Shown: piece after piece, positions 34,301 through 49,605 of the stretch | Numbering within the stretch: the first letter of the stretch is position 1 | Layout of the letters: each line of letters begins with the position of its first letter | Notes under the pieces: model-generated | Database searches by the model: none | What the model was told of the DNA's origin: nothing | What the model saw: only the letters and a program-made list of their open reading frames with translations | NCBI RefSeq assembly: GCF_964204645.1 | Contig: NC_134030.1 | Span: 2,023,855 to 2,087,854 of the forward strand | DNA: 64,000 nucleotides | Origin: Tubulanus polymorphus | Lineage: Eukaryota; Nemertea; Palaeonemertea; Tubulaniformes; Tubulanidae | Reading direction: 5' to 3' | Position numbers and translations under genes: made by a program

Positions 34301-37300
34301 ACATTTCAATGATACAACCACCACAAAGCTATCATTGGATAGCTCCTTTGAATATTTATACATTTGAAACTTTAAGTCGTTATAAGGACGATCAGGAAAC
34401 ATAAGAATCATAATTCAGCGACATATGATGCAATATGTACACAGAACCAACATCAGCGACATTTCAAAGATGCAACCACCAAAAAGCTATCAATGGATAG
34501 CTCTTTTGAATATTCATCCATTTAAAATGTAAAGTCGCAATAAGGACGATCAGGAAACAAAATAATCAATTCCAATTCACCGACATATATTACAATATAT
34601 ACATTGAACCAACACCAGCGACATTTCAATGATACAACCACCACAAAGCTCTCATTGGATAGCTCCTTTGAATATTTATAAATTTGAAACTGTGTCGTTA
34701 TAAGGATGATCAGGAAACAGAATCAATCATAATTCAGCGACACATGATGCAATGTATACAGAACCAAGACCAGCGACATTTCAATGATACAACCACCACA
34801 AAGCTATCGATGGATAGCTGCTTTGAGTATTTATACAATTAAAAGTTTAAGTCGTTATAAGGACGATCAGGAAACAAAATAATCAATCCAAATTCACCGA
34901 CATATATTACAATATATACATTGAACCAACACCAGCGACATTTCAATGATACAACCACCACAAAGCTATCGTTGGATAGCTCCTTTGAATATTTAAACAT
35001 TTGCAACTTTAAGTCGTTATAAGGACGATCAGGAAACATAAGAATCATAATTCAGCGATATATGATACAATATGTACACAGAACCAACACCAGCGACATT
35101 TCAAAGATGCAACCACCACAAAGCTATCAATGGATAGCTCTTTTGAATAATTTAGAATTCAAATTTAAAATTAAAGGAGGTCATCAGTGTTGTAACACAC
35201 TGATAATTCAGCTCGTTTGTCACGTTTCTACATGACAGTTGAAGAAGGAAGGAGGAGACTCCTTAACTCATTATCACCCCAAAACAGAGTGTATCAGTTA
35301 ACACACAGCAGCAAGCAGCAGTATTAAAGGAGGTCATCAGTGTTGTAACACACTGATAATTCAGTCCGTTTGTCACGTTTCTACATAACAGTTGAAGAAC
35401 TGTGTCATTATAAGGATAATCAGGAAACAGAATCAATCATAATTCAGCGACATATGATACAATATATACAGAACCAACACCAGCGACATTTCAAAGATAC
35501 AACCACCACAAAGCTTTCAATGGATAGCTCCTTTGAATATTTATAAATTTAAAACTGTGTCGTTATAAGGATGATCAGGAAACAGAATCAATCCAAATTC
35601 ACCGACATATCTTACAATATATACATTGAACCAACACCAGCGACATTTCAATGATACAACCACCACAAAGCTATCGATGGATAGCTGCTTTGAGTATTTA
35701 TACATTTAAAAGTTTAAGTCGTTATAAGGACGATCAGGAAACAAAATAATCAATCCAAATTCACCGACATATATTACAATATATACATTGAACCAACACC
35801 AGCGACAATTTCAATGATACAACCACCACAAAGCTATCAATGGATAGCTCTTTTGAATAATTTAGAATTCAAATTTAAAATTAAAGGAGGTCATCAGTGT
35901 TGTAACACACTGATAATTCAGCTCGTTTGTCACGTTTCTACATGACAGTTGAAGAAGGAAGGAGGAGACTCCTGCACCCAATATCACCACAAAACAGAGT
36001 GTATCAATAAACACCCAGCAGCAAGCAGCAGTATTAAAGGAGGTCATCAGTGATGTAACACACTGATAATTCAGTCCGTTTGTCACGTTTCTACATAACA
36101 GTTGAAGAACTGTGTCATTATGAAACAGAATCAATCATAATTCAGCGACATGATACAATATATACAGAACCAACACCAGCGACATTTCAAAGATACAACC
36201 ACCACAAAGCTATGGATGGATAGCTCTTTTGAATATTCATACATTAAAAACTTTAAGTCGTTATAAGGACGATCAGGAAACATAAGAATCATAATTCAGC
36301 GATATATGATACAATATGTACACAGAACCAACACCAGCGACATTTCAAAGATACAACCACCACAAAGCTATCGATGGACAGCTCCTTTGAATATCTATAA
36401 ATTTAAAACTGTGTCGTTATAAGGATGATCAGGAAACAGAATCAATCATAATTCAGCGACATATGATACAATATATACAGAACCAACACCAGCGACATTT
36501 CAATGATACAACCACCACAAAGCTATCGATGGATAGCTCTTTTGAATAATCATACATTAAAACCTTTAAGTCGTTATAAGGACGATCAGGAAACAAAATA
36601 ATCAATCCTAATTCACCGACATATATTACAATATATACATTGAACCAACACCAGCGACATTTCAATGATACAACCACCACAAAGCTATCATTGGATAGCT
36701 CCTTTGAATATTTAAACATTTGAAACTTTAAGTCGTTATAAGGACGATCAGGAAACATAAGAATCATAATTCAGCGACATATGATACAATATGTACACAG
36801 AACCAACACCAGCGACATTTCAAAGATGCAACCACCACAAAGCTATCAATGGATAGCTCTTTTGAATAATTTAGAATTCAAATTTAAAATTAAAGGAGGT
36901 CATCAGTGTTGTAACACACTGATAATTCAGCTCGTTTGTCACGTTTCTACATGACAGTTGAAGAAGGAAGGAGGAGACTCCTTAACTCATTATCACCCCA
37001 AAACAGAGTGTATCAGTTAACACACAGCAGCAAGCAGCAGTATTAAAGGAGGTCATCAGTGTTGTAACACACTGATAATTCAGTCCGTTTGTCACGTTTC
37101 TACATAACAGTTGAAGAACTGTGTCATTATAAGGATAATCAGGAAACAGAATCAATCATAATTCAGCGACATATGATACAATATATACAGAACCAACACC
37201 AGCGACATTTCAAAGATACAATCACCACAAAGCTATCAATGGATAGCTCCTTTGAATATTTATAAATTTAAAACTGTGTCGTTATAAGGACGATCAGGAA

Positions 37301-40300
37301 AAAAAATAATCAATCCAAATTCACCGACATATATTACAATATATACATTGAACCAACACCAGCGACATTTCAAAGATAAAACCACCACAAAGCTATCGAT
37401 GGATAGCTCTTTTGAATATTCATACATTAAAAACTTTAAGTCGTTATAAGGACGATCAGGAAACATAAGAATTATAATTCAGCGATATATGATACAATAT
37501 GTACACAGAACCAACACCAGCGATATTTCAAAGATACAACCACCACAAAGCTATCGATGGATAGCTCCTTTGAATATTTATAAATTTAAAACTGTGTCGT
37601 TATAAGGATGATCAGGAAACAGAATCAATCATAATTCAGCGACATATGATACAATATATACAGAACCAACACCAGCGACATTTCAATGATACAACCACCA
37701 CAAAGCTATCGATGGATAGCTCTTTTGAATATTCATACATTAAAACCTTTAAGTCGTTATAAGGACGATCAGGAAACATAAGAATCATAATTCAGCGATA
37801 TATGATACAATATGTACACAGAACCAACACCAGCGACATTTCAAAGATGCAACCACCACAAAGCTATCAATGGATAGCTTTTTTGAATAATTTAGAATTC
37901 AAATTTAAAATTAAAGGAGGTCATCAGTGTTGTAACACACTGATAATTCAGCTCGTTTGTCACGTTTCTACATGACAGTTGAAGAAGGAAGGAGGAGACT
38001 CCTTAACTCATTATCACCCCAAAACAGAGTGTATCAGTTAACACACAGCAGCAAGCAGCAGTATTAAAGGAGGTCATCAGTGTTGTAACACACTGATAAT
38101 TCAGTCCGTTTGTCACGTTTCTACATAACAGTTGAAGAACTGTGTCATTATAAGGATAATCAGGAAACAGAATCAATCATAATTCAGCGACATATGATAC
38201 AATATATACAGAACCAACACCAGCGACATTTCAAAGATACAATCACCACAAAGCTATCAATGGATAGCTCCTTTGAATATTTATAAATTTAAAACTGTGT
38301 CGTTATAAGGACGATCAGGAAACAAAATAATCAATCCAAATTCACCGACATATATTACAATATATACATTGAACCAACACCAGCGACATTTCAATGATAC
38401 AACCACCACAAAGCTATCATTGGATAGCTCCTTTGAATATTTAAACATTTGAAACTTTAAGTCGTTATAAGGACGATCAGGAAACATAAGAATCATATTT
38501 CAGCGACATATGATACAATATGTACACAGAACCAATATCAGCGACATTTCAAAGATGCAACCACCAAAAAGCTATCAATGGATAGCTCTTTTGAATATTC
38601 ATCCATTTAAAATGTAAAGTCGCAACAAGGACGATCAGGAAACAAAATAATCAATTCCAATTCACCGACATATATTACAATATATACATTGAACCAACAC
38701 CAGCGACATTTCAATGATACAACCACCACAAAGCTATCATTGGATAGCTCTTTTGAATATTTTTAAATTCTAAACATGAAGTCCTAATGAGGACAATCGG
38801 GAAGCAGAAACAATTATAATTCAGCGACATATGATACAATATATACAGAACCAACACCAGCGATATTTCAAAGATACAACCACCACAAAGCTATCGATGG
38901 ATAGCTCCTTTGAATATTTATAAATTTAAAACTGTGTCGTTATAAGGATGATCAGGAAACAGAATCAATCATAATTCAGCGACATATGATACAATATATA
39001 CAGAACCAACACCAGCGACATTTAATGATACAACCACCACAAAGCTATCGATGGATAGCTGCTTTGAGTATTTATACATTTAAAACTTTAAGTCGTTATA
39101 AGGACGATTAGGAAACATAAGAATCATAATTCAGCGATATATGATACAATATGTACACAGAACCAACACCAGCGACATTTTAAAGATGCAACCACCACAA
39201 AGCTATCAATGAATAGCTCTTTTGAATAATTTAGAATTCAAATTTAAAATTAAAGGAGGTCATCAGTGTTGTAACACACTGATAATTCAGCTCGTTTGTC
39301 ACGTTTCTACATGACAGTTGAAGAAGGAATGAGGAGACTCCTTAACTCATTATCACCCCAAAACAGAGTGTATCAATTAACACCCAGCAGCAGGATTAAA
39401 GGAGGTCGTCAGTGTTGTAACACACTGATAATTCAGTCCGTTTGTCACGTTTCTACATGACAGTTGAAGAAGGAAGGAGGAGACTCCTGCACTCAATATC
39501 ACCCCAAAACAGAGTGTATCAGTTAACACACAGCAGCAAGCAGCAGTATTAAAGGAGGTCATCAGTGTTTTAACACACTGATAATTCAGTCCGCTTGTCA
39601 CGTTTCTACATAACAGTTGAAGAACTGTGTCATTATAAGGATAATCAGGAAACAGAATCAATCATAATTCAGCGACATATGATACAATATATACAGAACC
39701 AACACCAGCGACATTTCAAAGATACAACCACCACAAAGCTATCAATGGATAGCTCCTTTGAATATTTATAAATTTAAAACTGTGTCGTTATAAGGATGAT
39801 CAGGAAACAGAATCAATCATAATTCAGCGACATATGATGCAATATATACAGAACCAAGACCAGCGACATTTCAATGATACAACCACCACAAAGCTATCGA
39901 TGGATACTCCTTAACTCATTATCACCCCAAAACAGAGTGTATCAGTTAACACACAGCAGCAAGCAGCAGTATTAAAGGAGGTCATCAGTGTTGTAACACA
40001 CTGATAATTCAGTCCGTTTGTCACGTTTCTACATAACAGTTGAAGAACTGTGTCATTATAAGGATAATCAGGAAACAGAATCAATCATAATTCAGCGACA
40101 TATGATACAATATATACAGAACCAACACCAGCGACATTTCAAAGATACAATCACCACAAAGCTATCAATGGATAGCTCCTTTGAATATTTATAAATTTAA
40201 AACTGTGTCGTTATAAGGACGATCAGGAAAAAAAATAATCAATCCAAATTCACCGACATATATTACAATATATACATTGAACCAACACCAGCGACATTTC

Positions 40301-43300
40301 AATGATACAACCACCACAAAGCTATCATTGGATAGCTCCTTTGAATATTTATACATTTGAAACTTTAAGTCGTTATAAGGACGATCAGGAAACATAAGAA
40401 TCATAATTCAGCGACATATGATGCAATATGTACACAGAACCAACATCAGCGACATTTCAAAGATGCAACCACCAAAAAGCTATCAATGGATAGCTCTTTT
40501 GAATATTCATCCATTTAAAATGTAAAGTCGCAATAAGGACGATCAGGAAACAAAATAATCAATTCCAATTCACCGACATATATTACAATATATACATTGA
40601 ACCAACACCAGCGACATTTCAATGATACAACCACCACAAAGCTCTCATTGGATAGCTCCTTTGAATATTTATAAATTTGAAACTGTGTCGTTATAAGGAT
40701 GATCAGGAAACAGAATCAATCATAATTCAGCGACACATGATGCAATGTATACAGAACCAAGACCAGCGACATTTCAATGATACAACCACCACAAAGCTAT
40801 CGATGGATAGCTGCTTTGAGTATTTATACAATTAAAAGTTTAAGTCGTTATAAGGACGATCAGGAAACAAAATAATCAATCCAAATTCACCGACATATAT
40901 TACAATATATACATTGAACCAACACCAGCGACATTTCAATGATACAACCACCACAAAGCTATCGTTGGATAGCTCCTTTGAATATTTAAACATTTGCAAC
41001 TTTAAGTCGTTATAAGGACGATCAGGAAACATAAGAATCATAATTCAGCGACATATGATACAATATGTACACAGAACCAACACCAGTGACATTTCAAAGA
41101 TGCAAACCACCACACAGCTATCAATGGATAGCTCTTTTGAATATTCATCCATTTAAAATGTAAAGTCGCAATAAGGACGATCAGGAAACAAAATAATCAA
41201 TCCCAATTCACCGACATATATTACAATATATACATTGAACCAACACCAGCGACATTTCAATGATACAACCACCACAAAGCTATCATTGGATAGCTCCTTT
41301 GAATATTTAAACATTGAAAACTTTAAGTCGTTATAAGGACGATCAGGAAACATAAGAATCATAATTCAGCGACATATGATACAATATGTACACAGAACCA
41401 ACATCAGCGACATTTCAAAGATGCAACCACCAAAAAGCTATCAATGGATAGCTCTTTTGAATATTCATCCATTTAAAATGTAAAGTCGCAATAAGGACGA
41501 TCAGAAACAAAATAATCAATTCCAATTCACCGACATATATTACAATATATACATTGAACCAACACCAGCGACATTTCAAAGATACAACCACAACAAAGCT
41601 ATCGATGGATAGCTCTTTTGAATATTCATACATTAAAAACTTTAAGTCGTTATAAGGACGATCAGGAAACATAAGAATCATAATTCAGCGATATATGATA
41701 CAATATGTACACAGAACCAACACCAGCGATATTTCAAAGATACAACCACCACAAAGCTATGGATAGCTCCTTTGAATATTTATAAATTTAAAACTGTGTC
41801 GTTATAAGGACGATCAGGAAACAGAATCAATCATAATTCAGCGACATATGATACAATATATACAGAACCAACACCAGCGACATTTCAATGATACAACCAC
41901 CACAAAGCTATCGATGGATAGCTCTTTTGAATATTCATACATTAAAACCTTTAAGTCGTCATAAGGACGATCAGGAAACATAAGAATCATAATTCAGCGA
42001 TATATGATACAATATGTACACAGAACCAACACCAGCGACATTTCAATGATACAACCACCACAAAGCTATCAATGGATAGCTTTTTTGAATAATTTAGAAT
42101 TCAAATTTAAAATTAAAGGAGGTCATCAGTGTTGTAACACACTGATAATTCAGCTCGTTTGTCACGTTTCTACATGACAGTTGAAGAAGGAAGGAGGAGA
42201 CTCCTTAACTCATTATCACCCCAAAACAGAGTGTATCAGTTAACACACAGCAGCAAGCAGCAGTATTAAAGGAGGTCATCAGTGTTGTAACACACTGATA
42301 ATTCAGTCAGTTTGTCACGTTTCTACATAACAGTTGAAGAACTGTGTCATTATAAGGATAATCAGGAAACAGAATCAATCATAATTCAGCGACATATGAT
42401 ACAATATATACAGAACCAACACCAGCGACATTTCAAAGATACAATCACCACAAAGCTATCAATGGATAGCTCCTTTGAATATTTATAAATTTAAAACTGT
42501 GTCGTTATAAGGACGATCAGGAAACAAAATAATCAATCCAAATTCACCGACATATATTACAATATATACATTGAACCAACACCAGCGACATTTCAATGAT
42601 ACAACCACCACAAAGCTATCATTGGATAGCTCCTTTGAATATTTAAACATTTGAAACTTTAAGTCGTTATAAGGACGATCAGGAAACATAAGAATCATAT
42701 TTCAGCGACATATGATACAATATGTACACAGAACCAATATCAGCGACATTTCAAAGATGCAACCACCAAAAAGCTATCAATGGATAGCTCTTTTGAATAT
42801 TCATCCATTTAAAACGTAAAGTCGCAATAAGGACGATCAGGAAACAAAATAATCAATTCCAATTCACCGACATATATTACAATATATACATTGAACCAAC
42901 ACCAGCGACATTTCAATGATACAACCACCACAAAGCTATCATTGGATAGCTCTTTTGAATATTTTTAAATTCTAAACATGAAGTCCTAATGAGGACAATC
43001 GGGAAGCAGAAACAATTATAATTCAGCGACATATGATTCAATATATACAGAACCAACACCAGCGATATTTCAAAGATACAACCACCACAAAGCTATCGAT
43101 GGATAGCTCCTTTGAATATTTATAAATTTAAAACTGTGTCGTTATAAGGATGATCAGGAAACAGAATCAATCATAATTCAGCGACATATGATACAATATA
43201 TACAGAACCAACACCAGCGACATTTAATGATACAACCACCACAAAGCTATCGATGGATAGCTGCTTTGAGTATTTATACATTTAAAACTTTAAGTCGTTA

Positions 43301-46300
43301 TAAGGACGATTAGGAAACATAAGAATCATAATTCAGCGATATATGATACAATATGTACACAGAACCAACACCAGCGACATTTTAAAGATGCAACCACCAC
43401 AAAGCTATCAATGAATAGCTCTTTTGAATAATTTAGAATTCAAATTTAAAATTAAAGGAGGTCATCAGTGTTGTAACACACTGATAATTCAGCTCGTTTG
43501 TCACGTTTCTACATGACAGTTGAAGAAGGAATGAGGAGACTCCTTAACTCATTATCACCCCAAAACAGAGTGTATCAATTAACACCCAGCAGCAGGATTA
43601 AAGGAGGTCGTCAGTGTTGTAACACACTGATAATTCAGTCCGTTTGTCACGTTTCTACATGACAGTTGAAGAAGGAAGGAGGAGACTCCTGCACTCAATA
43701 TCACCCCAAAACAGAGTGTATCAGTTAACACACAGCAGCAAGCAGCAGTATTAAAGGAGGTCATCAGTGTTTTAACACACTGATAATTCAGTCCGCTTGT
43801 CACGTTTCTACATAACAGTTGAAGAACTGTGTCATTATAAGGATAATCAGGAAACAGAATCAATCATAATTCAGCGACATATGATACAATATATACAGAA
43901 CCAACACCAGCGACATTTCAAAGATACAACCACCACAAAGCTATCGATGGATAGCTCCTTTGAATATTTATAAATTTGAAACTGTGTCGTTATAAGGATG
44001 ATCAGGAAACAGAATCAATCATAATTCAGCGACACATGATGCAATGTATACAGAACCAAGACCAGCGACATTTCAATGATACAACCACCACAAAGCTATC
44101 GATGGATAGCTGCTTTGAGTATTTATACATTTAAAAGTTTAAGTCGTTATAAGGACGATCAGGAAACAAAATAATCAATCCAAATTCACCGACATATATT
44201 ACAATATATACATTGAACCAACACCGGCGACATTTCAATGATACAACCACCACAAAGCTATCGTTGGATAGCTCCTTTGAATATTTAAACATTTGCAACT
44301 TTAAGTCGTTATAAGGACGATCAGGAAACATAAGAATCATAATTCAGCGACATATGATACAATATGTACACAGAACCAACACCAGCGACATTTCAAAGAT
44401 GCAACCACCACAAAGCTATCAATGGATAGCTCTTTTGAATATTCATCCATTTAAAATGTAAAGTCGCAATAAGGACGATCAGGAAACAAAATAATCAATT
44501 CCAATTCACCGACATATATTACAATATATACATTGAACCAACACCAGCGACATTTCAATGATACAACCACCACAAAGCTATCATTGGATAGCTCCTTTGA
44601 ATATTTAAACATTTGAAACTTTAAGTCGTTATAAGGACGATCAGGAAACATAAGAATCATAATTCAGCGACATATGATACAATATGTACACAGAACCAAC
44701 ACCAGCGACATTTCAAAGATGCAACCACCAAAAAGCTATCAATGGATAGCTCTTTTGAATATTCATCCATTTAAAATGTAAAGTCGCAATAAGGACGATC
44801 AGGAAACAAAATAATCAATCCCAATTCACCGACATATATTACAATATATACATTGAACCAACACCAGCGACATTTCAAAGATGCAACCACCACAAAGCTA
44901 TCAATGGATAGCTCTTTTGAATAATTTAGAATTCAAATTTAAAATTAAAGGAGGTCATCAGTGTTGTAACACACTGATAATTCAGCTCGTTTGTCACGTT
45001 TCTACATGACAGTTGAAGAAGGAAGGAGGAGACTCCTTAACTCATTATCACCCCAAAACAGAGTGTATCAATTAACACCCAGCAGCAAGCAGCAGTATTA
45101 AAGGAGGTCATCAGTGATGTAACACACTGATAATTCAGTCCGTTTGTCACGTTTCTACATAACAGTTGAAGAACTGTGTCATTATAAGGATAATCAGGAA
45201 ACAGAATCAATCATAATTCAGCGACATATGATACAATATATACAGAACCAACACCAGCGACATTTCAAAGATACAACCACCACAAAGCTATCAATGGATA
45301 GCTCCTTTGAATATTTAAAAATTTAAAACTGTGTCGTTATAAGGATAATCAGGAAACAGAATCAATCATAATTCAGCGACATATGATACAATATATACAG
45401 AACCAACACCAGCGACATTTCAAAGATGCAACCACCACAAAGCTATCAATGGATAGCTCTTTTGAATATTCATACATTTAAAATGTAAAGTCGCAATAAG
45501 GACGATCAGGAAACAAAATAATCAATCCCAATTCACCGACATATATTACAACATATACATTGAACCAACACCAGCAACATTTCAATGATACAACCACCAC
45601 AAAGCTATCATTGGATAGCTCCTTATATTTAAACATTTAAAACTTTAAGTCGCAATAAGGATGATCAGGAAACATAAGAATCATAATTCAGCGACATATG
45701 ATACAATATGTACACAGAACCAACACCAGCGACATTTCAAAGATGCAACCACCACAAGGCTATCATTGGATAGCTCCTTTGAATATTTAAACATTTAAAA
45801 CTTTAAGTCGTTATAAGGATGATCAGAAAACAGAATCAATCAAAATTCAGCGACATGTGATACAATATGTACACAGAACCAACACCAGCGACATTTCAAT
45901 GATACAACCACCACAAAGCTATCAATGGATAGCTCTTTTGAATATTTTTAAATTCTAAAGATAAAGTCCTAATGAGGACAATTGGGAAGCAGAAACAATC
46001 ATAATTCAGCGACATATGATTCAATATATACAGAACCAACACCAGCGACATTTCAAAGATACAACCACCACAAAGCTATCGATGGATAGCTCCTTTGAAT
46101 ATTTATAAATTTAGAATTGTGTCGTTATAAGGATGATCAGGAAACAGAATCAATCATAATTCAGCGACATATGATACAATATATACAGAACCAACACCAG
46201 CGACATTTCAATGATACAACCACCACAAAGCTATCGATGGATAGCTGCTTTGAGTATTTATACATTTAAAACTTTAAGTCGTTATAAGGACGATTAGGAA

Positions 46301-47050
46301 ACATAAGAATCATAATTCAGCGATATATGATACAATATGTACACAGAACCAACACCAGCGACATTTCAAAGATGCAACCACCACAAAGCTATCAATGAAT
46401 AGCTGCTTTGAATATCAATACATTCAAAACTTTAAGTCGTTATAATGACGACCAGGAAACAGAATCAATCATAAGTCAGTGATATATGATACAATATGTA
46501 CACAGAACCAACACCAGCGACATTTCAATGATACAACCACCACAAAGCTATCAATGGATAGCTCCTTTGAATATCAATACATTCAAAACTTTAAGTCATT
46601 ATAAGGACGATCAGGAAACAGGATCAATCATAAGTCAGTGATATATGATACAATATGTACACAGAACCAACACCAGCGACATTTCAAAGATGCAACCACC
46701 ACAAAGCTATCAATGGATAGCTCTTTTGAATATTTTTAAATTCTAAACATAAAGTCCTAATGAGGACAATCGGGAAGCAGAAACAATCATAATTCAGCGA
46801 TATATGATACAATATGTATACAGAACCAACACCAGCGACATTTCACTGATACAACCACCACAAAGCTATCAATGGATAGCTCCTTTGAATATCAATACAT
46901 TCAAAACATTAAGTCGTTATAAGGACGATCAGGAAACAGAATCAATCATAAGTCAGTGATATATGATACAATATGTACACAGAACCAACACCAGCGACAT
47001 TTCAAAGATGCAACCACCACAAAGCTTTCAATGGATAGCTCTTTTGAATA
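28300..47050. repeat. ~160-bp satellite A with embedded satellite B, higher-order array
   Basis: Family A monomers of about 158-161 bp run through ACCAACACCAGCGACATTTC, AACCACCACAAAGCTATC, GGATAGCTC, a variable AT stretch, GTCGTTATAAGGACGATCAG and ACATATGATACAATAT. Each holds the hairpin AGCTATC-NNNN-GATAGCT and a second dyad seen best as GTCCTTATAAGGAC. About 14 times, A passes into family B (AAAGGAGGTCATCAGTGTTG onwards) through the same junction GAATAATTTAGAATTCAAAT, and returns through TTGAAGAACTGTGTCATTAT. Multi-kb blocks recur nearly identically: 29549-30454 at +6313, 32288-35048 at +5993, 38281-39661 at +4202. Some 90 A monomers are estimated from length. No gene is present. Confidence 0.97.
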
Positions 47051-48300
47051 ATTAAGAATTCAAATTTAAAATTAAAGGAGGTCATCAGTGTTGTAACACA
47101 CTGATAATTCAGTTCCTTTGTCACGTTTCTACATGACAGTTGAAGAAGGAAGGAGGAGACTCCTTAACTCATTATCACCCCAAAACAGAGTGTATCAATT
47201 AACACCCAGCAGCAAGCAGCAGTATTAAAGGAGGTCGTCAGTGTTGTAACACACTGACAATTCAGTCCGTTTGTCACGTTTCTACATGACAGTTGAAGGA
47301 GGAAGGAGGAGACTCCTGTGCTCAATATCACCCCAAAGCGAAGTGTATCAATTAACACCCAGCAGCAAGCAGCAGTATTAAAGGAGGCAATCAGTGTTGT
47401 AACACACTGACAATTCAGTTTGTTTGTCACGTTTCTACATGACAGTTGAAGAAGGAAGGAGGAGACTCCTTAACTCATTATCACCCCAAAACAGAGTGTA
47501 TCAATTAACACCCAGCAGCAAGCAGCAGTATTAAAGGAGGCCATCAGTGTTGTAACACACTGACAATTCAGTCCGTTTGTTACGTTTCTACATGACAGCT
47601 GAAGAAGGAAGGAGGAGACTCCTTAACTCATTATCACCCCAAAACAGAGTGTATCAATTAACACCCAGCAGCAAGCAGCAGTATTGAAGGAGGTCGTCAG
47701 TGTTGTAACACACTGATAATTCAGTTCGTTTGTCACGTTTCTACATGACAGTTGAAGCAGGAAGGAGGAGACTCCTGCACCCAATATCACCCCAAAACTG
47801 AGTGTATCAATTAACACCCAGCAGCAAGCAGCAGTATTTAAGGAGGATGATTCATGATGTTATAATGTTTAATGTAATAATTCAAGAAGGTAAGGGAAAG
47901 AGAAAAAATTCTCAATATCACCTCTAAATCAAAGAATCAACACCCAGCAGCAAGCAGCAGTATTAAAGGAGGTCGTCAGTGTTGTAACACACTGATAATT
48001 CAGTTCGTTTGTCACGTTTCTACATGACAGTTGAAGAAGGAAGGAGGAGACTCCTGAACTCAATATCACCTCAAAACAGAGTGTATCAATTAACACCTAG
48101 CAGCAAACAGCAGTATTAAAGGAGGTCGTCAGTGTTGTAACGCACTGATAATTCAGTTCGTTTGTCACGTTTCTACATGACAGTTGAAGAAGGAAGGAGG
48201 AGACTCCTGAACTCAATATCACCCCAAAACAGAGTGTATCAATTAACACCTAGCAGCAAACAGCAGTATTAAAGGAGGTCATCAGTGTAATTTGATAATG
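47050..48300. repeat. ~153-bp satellite B array
   Basis: Tandem B units occur without A units. AAGGAGG starts lie at 47228, 47381, 47534 and 47687 (153-bp spacing). Blocks are CAGTGTTGTAACACACTGA, GTTTGTCACGTTTCTACATG, GAAGGAAGGAGGAGACTCCT, AATATCACCCCAAAACAGAG and ACACCCAGCAGCAAGCAGCA. A partial unit with TGTTATAATGTTTAATGTAA interrupts at 47845 and again at 48300. 153 is divisible by three, so frames stay open across units on the - strand. Confidence 0.95.
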
Positions 48301-48740
48301 TAATTATGTAATGATTCATGATATTATAATGTTTAATGTAATAATTCTATTGTAATAATGTTTAATGTAGTAATACAAGAAGGTAAGGGAAAGAGATACA
48401 ATTCTCAATATCACCTCTAAATCAAAAACACACAGCAGCAACGAGCAGTATTTGAATAAGGCAGCTATCAGTGTTGTAAGTCACTGACAATTCCTTGTAC
48501 CTCACAGTTCTACTTGACGATTCAAGAAGGTCAGGTTGATTTAGCAGTAATTTAGCCACAGTGTTTTGTAACACTTAACTTCCGTCACCACCAATTGATT
48601 TAGCAGTAATTCACCCAGAGTGTTTTTATTTTTAACTTTTAACTTTCATCACTACCAATTGATTTAGCAGTAATTCACCTACTTTTACTTCACTTTTATC
48701 ATAGTTTGAAATGAGCCGCAATCAATGAACAGTTCAAACT
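48300..48740. repeat. Decaying edge of satellite B and GATTTAGCAGTAATT repeats
   Basis: One diverged B-like unit (48430-48540) is followed by three short repeats of AATTGATTTAGCAGTAATT at about 48535, 48595 and 48658, spaced about 62 bp. Confidence 0.75.
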
Positions 48741-49605
48741 TTTCTATTGAGGAAACCACAGCAAAAAACTAAATGTATACAAACAATTGAGTGTCTTATT
48801 TAATTGTCAAATATTAAATCAAAAGGAGGAGGGACTAATGTATTGTAATGGTATCAATGCTACGAATGTATGTAAAAATTACTGATAAAATGTATTGCTA
48901 AAACATATGTTTAAAAGAGGCAGTTTAATGTCATACCACAGGACAAAACAGATTAAAAAAAAAAAGAGAGTTTAGAAAAGAAAGAGAAATAAAAACTACT
49001 ATTTACAAATTTACAATATTTACAAGAAAGTTAAAAAAAGAGAGAGAAATAAAAACTACTATTTACAAATTTACAAGAAAGTTAAAAAAAAAGAAATAAA
49101 AAAAAAATATTTACAAATTTACAATATTTACAAGAAAGTTAAAAAAAGAGAGAGAGAAATAAAAACTACTATTTACAAATGTACAATATTTACAAGAAAG
49201 GTTAAAAACTGTTAAAAAGAGGCAGTTTAACGTCGTACCACAGGACAAAACAGATAAAAAAAAGGGAGTTTAGAAAAGAAAGAGAAATAAAAACTACTTT
49301 TTACAAATTTACAATATTTACAAGAAAGTTAAAAAAAGAGAGAGAAATAAAAAAAAATATTTACAAATTTACAATATTTACAAGAAAGTTAAAAAAAGAG
49401 AGAGAGAAATAAAAACTACTATTTACAAATTTACAAGAAAGTTAAAAAAAAGAAATAAAAAAAAATATTTACAAATTTACAATATTTACAAGAAAGTAAA
49501 AAAAGAGAGAGAGAAATAAAAACTACTATTTACAAATGTACAATATTTACAAGAAAGGTTAAAAACTGTTAAAAAGAGGCAGTTTAACGTCGTACCACAG
49601 GACAA
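48740..49605. repeat. A-rich tandem repeats, 300-360-bp period
   Basis: The marker GAGGCAGTTTAACGTCGTAC plus CACAGGACAAA occurs at 48917, 49219 and 49576. Between markers are shorter repeats of ACTACTATTTACAAATTTAC, AATATTTACAAGAAAGTTAA and AAAGAGAGAGAAATAAA. The part at 48820-48890 (GGTATCAATGCTAC) matches 52170 and 54567 in the blocks to the right. Confidence 0.9.

Noticed and set aside
28300-47050. Many 66-104-codon - strand frames with text like FPDRPYNDLKF and VVSLKCRWCWFNVYIV
   Set aside because: They are translations of satellite A monomers, recur with every unit, break at unit length (160 is not a multiple of three), and contain no domain.
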